Source: CAYJLC01 sp044426355 (GTDB taxonomy: Bacteria > Bacillota > Clostridia > Oscillospirales > Butyricicoccaceae). From it: 64,000 bases of DNA. The DNA is taken from NCBI GenBank assembly GCA_044426355.1, contig JAWXUO010000001.1, positions 27,387 through 91,386 on the forward strand. The letters are read 5' to 3'. Within the stretch, counting starts at the first letter, position 1. Each line of letters starts with the position of its first letter. Of the stretch, positions 60,128 to 64,000 are shown one piece after another. The translations under genes and the position numbers were made by a program. The notes under the pieces are model-generated. The model was not told the DNA's origin. It did not search any database and worked only from the letters and a program-made list of their open reading frames with translations.

Positions 60128-61387
60128 ATGAAAAAATTATTCGTAAATCTTGACCAAGTTACAAAAATGGTACAAGACTATCCAACACCTTTTCACTTAT
60201 ACGATGAAAAAGGAATTAGAGAAAATGCACGTGAACTACACGAGGCTTTCAAATGGAACAAAGGTTTCAAAGAATATTTCGCTGTAAAAGCTACTCCAAA
60301 CCCAAAATTACTTCAAATTTTACGTGAAGAAGGCTGTGGCGTAGACTGTTCGTCTTACACAGAACTTTTAATGAGTGATGCTTGTGGATTTTCTGGCGAT
60401 GAAATCATGTTTTCATCAAACGTTACACCAGCAGAGGATTTTGTTCTAGCTTCAAAACTTGGCTCTATCATTAATTTTGACGATATAACTCATATTGACT
60501 TTTTTGATAAAGTAGTAGGAAAATTCCCAGAAACTATGAGCTGTCGTTTCAACCCAGGTGGAACTTTTAACATTTCAAACAATGTTATGGACACTCCAGG
60601 AGATGCAAAATATGGTTTAACTCCTGACCAAATGGTAGAAGCTTTTAAAATTTTAAAAGAAAAAGGCGTTAAAAACATGGGTATCCATGCATTTTTAGCA
60701 TCAAACACTGTTTCTAATGAATACTACCCTGCTCTTGCTCGTGTTTTATTCGAAATTGCAGTAAAACTTAAAAACGAAACTGGCATGAATATTTCTTTCA
60801 TCAACCTTTCAGGTGGTGTAGGTATTCCTTACAAACCAGAACAACCTAAAAACGATATTTTCGCAATCGGCGAAGGCGTAAGACAAGCTTTCGAAGAAAT
60901 TTTAACTCCAAACGGATTAGGCGATGTTGCTATTTGCACAGAACTTGGACGTTATATGCTTGCACCTTACGGTTGCCTAGTGACAACTGCACTTCACAAA
61001 AAAGAAATCCATAAATCTTATGTTGGTTTAGATGCTTGTGCTGCAAACTTAATGCGTCCTGCTATATATGGTTCATACCATCACATCTCAGTTTTAGGAA
61101 AAGAAAATGCACCATGCGACCACACTTATGACGTTACTGGTGGACTTTGTGAAAATAGCGATAAATTTGCTATAGATAGAGAACTTCCACAAATCGACAT
61201 TGGCGATTTCGTTGTACTACACGATACAGGTGCTCACGGTTTCTCTATGGGTTACAATTACAACGGTAAATTACGTTCTGCCGAAGTTCTACTTAAAGAA
61301 GATGGTAGCACAGAACTTATCCGTCGTGCTGAAACTCCAGCTGACTATTTCAGCACTTTTGACTTTACTGGAATGTTCAAAAAATAA
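60128..61387 (+). CDS. lysA: Diaminopimelate decarboxylase LysA
   Basis: PLP enzyme that converts meso-diaminopimelate to lysine. 419 residues from the ATG at 60128 after AAAAGGAGG; an earlier in-frame start at 60014 lies inside the promoter and is rejected. Fold type III with PLP-lysine in EYFAVKATPNPKLL (Lys54), INLSGGVGIPY (phosphate loop) and YVGLDACAANLMRPA. The absence of the long GGGLG-type variant loop makes carboxynorspermidine decarboxylase a less likely alternative. Confidence 0.92.
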   Translation: MKKLFVNLDQVTKMVQDYPTPFHLYDEKGIRENARELHEAFKWNKGFKEYFAVKATPNPKLLQILREEGCGVDCSSYTELLMSDACGFSGDEIMFSSNVTPAEDFVLASKLGSIINFDDITHIDFFDKVVGKFPETMSCRFNPGGTFNISNNVMDTPGDAKYGLTPDQMVEAFKILKEKGVKNMGIHAFLASNTVSNEYYPALARVLFEIAVKLKNETGMNISFINLSGGVGIPYKPEQPKNDIFAIGEGVRQAFEEILTPNGLGDVAICTELGRYMLAPYGCLVTTALHKKEIHKSYVGLDACAANLMRPAIYGSYHHISVLGKENAPCDHTYDVTGGLCENSDKFAIDRELPQIDIGDFVVLHDTGAHGFSMGYNYNGKLRSAEVLLKEDGSTELIRRAETPADYFSTFDFTGMFKK

Positions 61388-61412
61388 ACTTTAAGTTTAA
61401 AAAATATAATCT

Positions 61413-61452
61413 AATAACCTCTTGTAGTATAATTTACGTACAAGAGGTTATT
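61413..61452. terminator. Bidirectional terminator after lysA
   Basis: AATAACCTCTTGTA/TACAAGAGGTTATT, a 14-bp perfect stem with a 12-nt loop and T runs on both sides; ends lysA on the plus strand and the 61488 gene on the minus strand. Confidence 0.9.
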
Positions 61453-61487
61453 TTTAATTTCAACAAGCTTTATCTGTCAAATTCACA

Positions 61488-62606
61488 TTATTTCTTTTTA
61501 TAATACATATATGCGTTGCATTTTATCATTCCGTTGTACAATTTACGTCTTTTATCTGCCTTTTTTCCATAAAATTCTTCAAATTGTTCATGAGAAGTTA
61601 TAATAAACTGCTTAATTTCGCTATCATGTATAGCTCGTCCAAAGTCCGAATAAAGTTCTTCACATTCTTCTTTTTCAAACAAACGTTCACCGTAGGGTGG
61701 ATTTGCGATAAGTGTTCCTTTTTTATTTTTATAGTCAATTTTTCTAGCGTCTGCAATATCAAAACGAATTGTGCTTAAAACACCTGCTCTACGTGCGTTA
61801 TCTATAGATAAATCACGGTTAATCGCTAAAATATCACTAGCAAATATAGGAAAACTCTCTTTTTTTACGCTCTCAATTGCGTGTTTTCGTGCATTTGTCC
61901 ATTTTTCTTTAGGTATAAAATGCCAATTTTCTGCATCAAATTTTCTCATCATGCCCGGTGCTTTGTTCATAGAAATCAATCCTGCTTCGATAGCAATTGT
62001 TCCAGAACCACAAAACGGGTCTAAAAACTCCTGCCCTCCACGGTACCTAGCAAGTTTTACAAGTGACGCTGCCAAAGTTTCACGGATAGGTGCTTCGTTC
62101 GTTTCAATTCTATATGCACGTTTGTGCAAACCAACTCCAGTAGAGTCCAAAAAAATCATCGCACGGTCTTTCATAATCGAAAACTGAATTTGGTATCTCG
62201 CTCCAGTTTCTTCAAATTGCGAAATATTATATTTCTCCGAAAGTCTATTTACAACAGCTTTTTTAATGATAGACTGACAACTTGGAATACTGTGAAGTTG
62301 CGAATTTAGAGAATATCCTTTAACAGGAAAATTTGCGTCTTTAGGCAAATAATCTTCCCATTTTATAGATTTAACGCCTTGAAATAAATCCTCAAATGTA
62401 TCAGCGTCAAACTCTGCAAGTTTTACCAAAACTCGTTCTCCACATCTACACCACAAATTCGCCCAAATCAGCGTATCTTCGTCGCCCTCAAAAAACACAC
62501 GTCCATTATCAGCTTTTGCACCTTTAATTCCACCTTCAAAAGCTAGTTCGTCTGCAACAATTCCTTCTAGCCCAAAAAGCGTTGGAATACATAAATTAAA
62601 TTTCAT
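61488..62606 (-). CDS. THUMP-domain RNA N2-guanine methyltransferase (RlmL/YpsC-like)
   Basis: 372 residues. The N-terminal THUMP domain (about 45-155) binds RNA; the SAM domain has DPFCGSGTIAIEAG (about 205-218) and the catalytic NPPYGERL. Resembles B. subtilis YpsC and the N-terminal methyltransferase of RlmL, which modifies 23S rRNA G2445. The exact target in this organism is inferred. Its start overlaps the upstream radical SAM gene by 11 bp. Confidence 0.9.
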   Translation of the reverse strand: MKFNLCIPTLFGLEGIVADELAFEGGIKGAKADNGRVFFEGDEDTLIWANLWCRCGERVLVKLAEFDADTFEDLFQGVKSIKWEDYLPKDANFPVKGYSLNSQLHSIPSCQSIIKKAVVNRLSEKYNISQFEETGARYQIQFSIMKDRAMIFLDSTGVGLHKRAYRIETNEAPIRETLAASLVKLARYRGGQEFLDPFCGSGTIAIEAGLISMNKAPGMMRKFDAENWHFIPKEKWTNARKHAIESVKKESFPIFASDILAINRDLSIDNARRAGVLSTIRFDIADARKIDYKNKKGTLIANPPYGERLFEKEECEELYSDFGRAIHDSEIKQFIITSHEQFEEFYGKKADKRRKLYNGMIKCNAYMYYKKK

Positions 62607-63576
62607 CTTTTCTCCCGTCTGTTAATTTTATAATATCCCCTTTTTCAATATTACAAATAGTTATTTTAATGTGGATATTATACTTTTCGTTTAAATAAAG
62701 AATATTTCTTCTCTTCTGCCCAACAGCGTTAGACACCTCTGATTTATGTACACCAAAACGTACTTCGCCACAGTCATTATCATCTAGCAGTGCAATCATT
62801 TTTCTAAGATAAATTTCGCTTTGTACAAGCTGTCCAAAAGCCTCATGATACGCACCAGCAATAGCTTTTCCGTTGCTCAAATCTTCGCTTGCATTAAGAC
62901 CCACACGAATAACTTTTATATTATTTTCAGTTAGTTTTGTCAAAACATCAGCCGTAAGTTTCACTGCATTTTCTATTTCAAGTGGTATATATTCACCAAT
63001 TTTATACTTATCGTATAATTCCGTTTTCTCAATCACTACTACAGGATAAATTCTCGCAATATGTGGTTTTATTTTGCAAATTTCCGAAACAGTGTACATA
63101 AGTCTGTCATAATTATCTTCAGGCAAACCTATCATCATTTGCAAACCAAGCGTAAAACCATTTTTTTTAATAAGTTCGCTTGCATTTATTATATCCTCGC
63201 TCGTATGACCTCTTTTAGATGCAAAAAGAACCTCGTTACACATAGATTGTGCTCCGAGTTCTATAGTTTTAACGTTTTTAAGTTTTAATCTGTCTAAAAT
63301 ACCCTGATTTATAGCGTCTGGGCGTGTAGATACTCTAATATTATCCGTAAATTTTAAAGCTACATCTAAAAGCTCATTTTGCAAACTCTCACATATAGCA
63401 GTAAAACTTCCACCATAAAAAGCTACTTCTTGAATGTTTTCCACTTTTTCTAATGTTTTTTGTACTTTTTCTGGCGAAATTTCAGATATTTCTCCTGAAA
63501 TAGCCCTTTGATTACAAAAAACGCAGTCATATTTGCACCCTAAATGTGGTACAAAAATCGGTACTAAACTATACAT
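62596..63576 (-). CDS. Radical SAM protein, Elp3-like family
   Basis: 326 residues. Cluster motif CKYDCVFC (about 14-21) with HLGCKYDCVFCNQR, then FYGGSFTAI and VSTRPDAI, as in clostridial Elp3-like radical SAM proteins without the acetyltransferase half. The C-terminal part contains GAYHEAFGQLVQSEIY. It is found next to rnc and smc in many Clostridia. Reaction unknown; tRNA modification is a guess from the family. Confidence 0.88.
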   Translation of the reverse strand: MYSLVPIFVPHLGCKYDCVFCNQRAISGEISEISPEKVQKTLEKVENIQEVAFYGGSFTAICESLQNELLDVALKFTDNIRVSTRPDAINQGILDRLKLKNVKTIELGAQSMCNEVLFASKRGHTSEDIINASELIKKNGFTLGLQMMIGLPEDNYDRLMYTVSEICKIKPHIARIYPVVVIEKTELYDKYKIGEYIPLEIENAVKLTADVLTKLTENNIKVIRVGLNASEDLSNGKAIAGAYHEAFGQLVQSEIYLRKMIALLDDNDCGEVRFGVHKSEVSNAVGQKRRNILYLNEKYNIHIKITICNIEKGDIIKLTDGRKDEI

Positions 63577-64000
63577 CTACTGTCCCATAAGCTCTAAAGC
63601 TTCTTTTGCAGCCATTTGTTCTGCTTCTTTTTTACTTTTACCTTTACCTTGTGCAAAAGCATTGCTGTTAAGTAAAATTTCTACAGTAAAAATTTTCTTA
63701 TGGTCAGGACCTTCCTCATTTACTAATTTATAAGAAAGTGTTTCTTGACGATTTTTTTGTACAATTTCCTGCAAAGTCGTCTTATAATCTTTAAAAGACT
63801 TGCCACTAAGCACCATTTCTTCACGCAAAGGGATAAAACTCATCGCAAAATCAGTTGCAGCGTCCATTCCACCATCTAAATATATAGCAGCTAAAAGTGC
63901 CTCTACAGCGTCTGCAATAATCGAGTGACGCTCTCTGCCACCATTAATTTCCTCGCCTTTACCTAAAATAATACTTTCATCTATGCCAATACTAATTCCC
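63577..64000 (-). CDS. rnc: Ribonuclease III (5' end outside window)
   Basis: Double-strand-specific RNase; the visible 141 codons hold the end of the catalytic domain (ILGKGEEINGGRERHSIIADAVEALLAAIYLDGG, with catalytic Asp and Glu) and the double-stranded RNA-binding domain (about the last 70 residues, ending FAQGKGKSKKEAEQMAAKEALELMGQ). The N-terminus runs off the right edge. Processes rRNA precursors and structured RNAs. Followed directly by the radical SAM gene. Confidence 0.97.
   Translation of the reverse strand, partial: GISIGIDESIILGKGEEINGGRERHSIIADAVEALLAAIYLDGGMDAATDFAMSFIPLREEMVLSGKSFKDYKTTLQEIVQKNRQETLSYKLVNEEGPDHKKIFTVEILLNSNAFAQGKGKSKKEAEQMAAKEALELMGQ

Overview
The window is AT-rich chromosomal DNA from a low-GC Gram-positive of the class Clostridia, probably an anaerobic, uncultured gut-type lineage. 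The SCIFF peptide with its radical-SAM maturase is a clostridial hallmark. Other supporting features are the short HisG with HisZ, a Prp-processed form of L27, T-box, TPP and CIRCE regulation, an IreB homologue, HPr kinase, WhiA and RapZ. Most genes sit in tight operons with consensus sigma-A promoters (17-bp spacers), and almost all are ordinary housekeeping genes.

Layout: 1-3436 is the start of the division/cell-wall cluster (mraZ-rsmH-ftsL-PBP, minus strand), with an array of MraZ-type boxes in its leader. 3750-5418 holds a short QueG and a DMT transporter. 5740-17132 is a compact phage-derived operon on the minus strand: small and large terminase, portal, scaffold, P22-type coat, connectors, contractile sheath and tube, frameshifted tail chaperone, LysM and hub proteins, and baseplate. 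It has one promoter and one terminator and no integrase, replication, lysis or fibre genes. 17233-25432 is a complete ten-gene histidine operon (hisZ-G-D-C-B-H-A-F-IE-K).

25464-36009 is mixed: a SLOG protein, an LRR surface protein, an ImmR/ImmA-like regulator and protease pair with a divergent small gene, serC-serA, yajC, the SCIFF locus, a SpoIIM-like membrane protein and a MATE pump. 36073-44988 is an operon reading hprK-PHP-murB-rapZ-whiA-dnaE-pfkA. 45035-54454 carries rpmB, T-box-pheST, ireB, a small conserved gene, TPP riboswitch-thiT, a 0.8-kb repeat/fold-back region, a CPBP protease and CIRCE-groESL. 54489-64000 carries obg, a flavodoxin, rpmA-prp-rplU, murJ, pyrB with a PyrI-like zinc tail, lysA, an RNA methyltransferase, a radical SAM protein and the 3' part of rnc.

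The most unusual element is the 11-kb particle operon. Every structural gene is intact, but the tape-measure slot holds only a 211-residue protein, and everything needed for a phage life cycle apart from packaging and particle structure is missing. A domesticated particle, such as a gene-transfer-agent-like or short contractile device, is a reasonable hypothesis, although a decayed prophage remains possible. Second in interest is the 50736-51548 intergenic region, with four 76-77-bp tandem repeats running into a roughly 500-bp imperfect palindrome. Third is a 17-bp hairpin that presents the ribosome-binding site and start codon of the SpoIIM-like gene in its loop.
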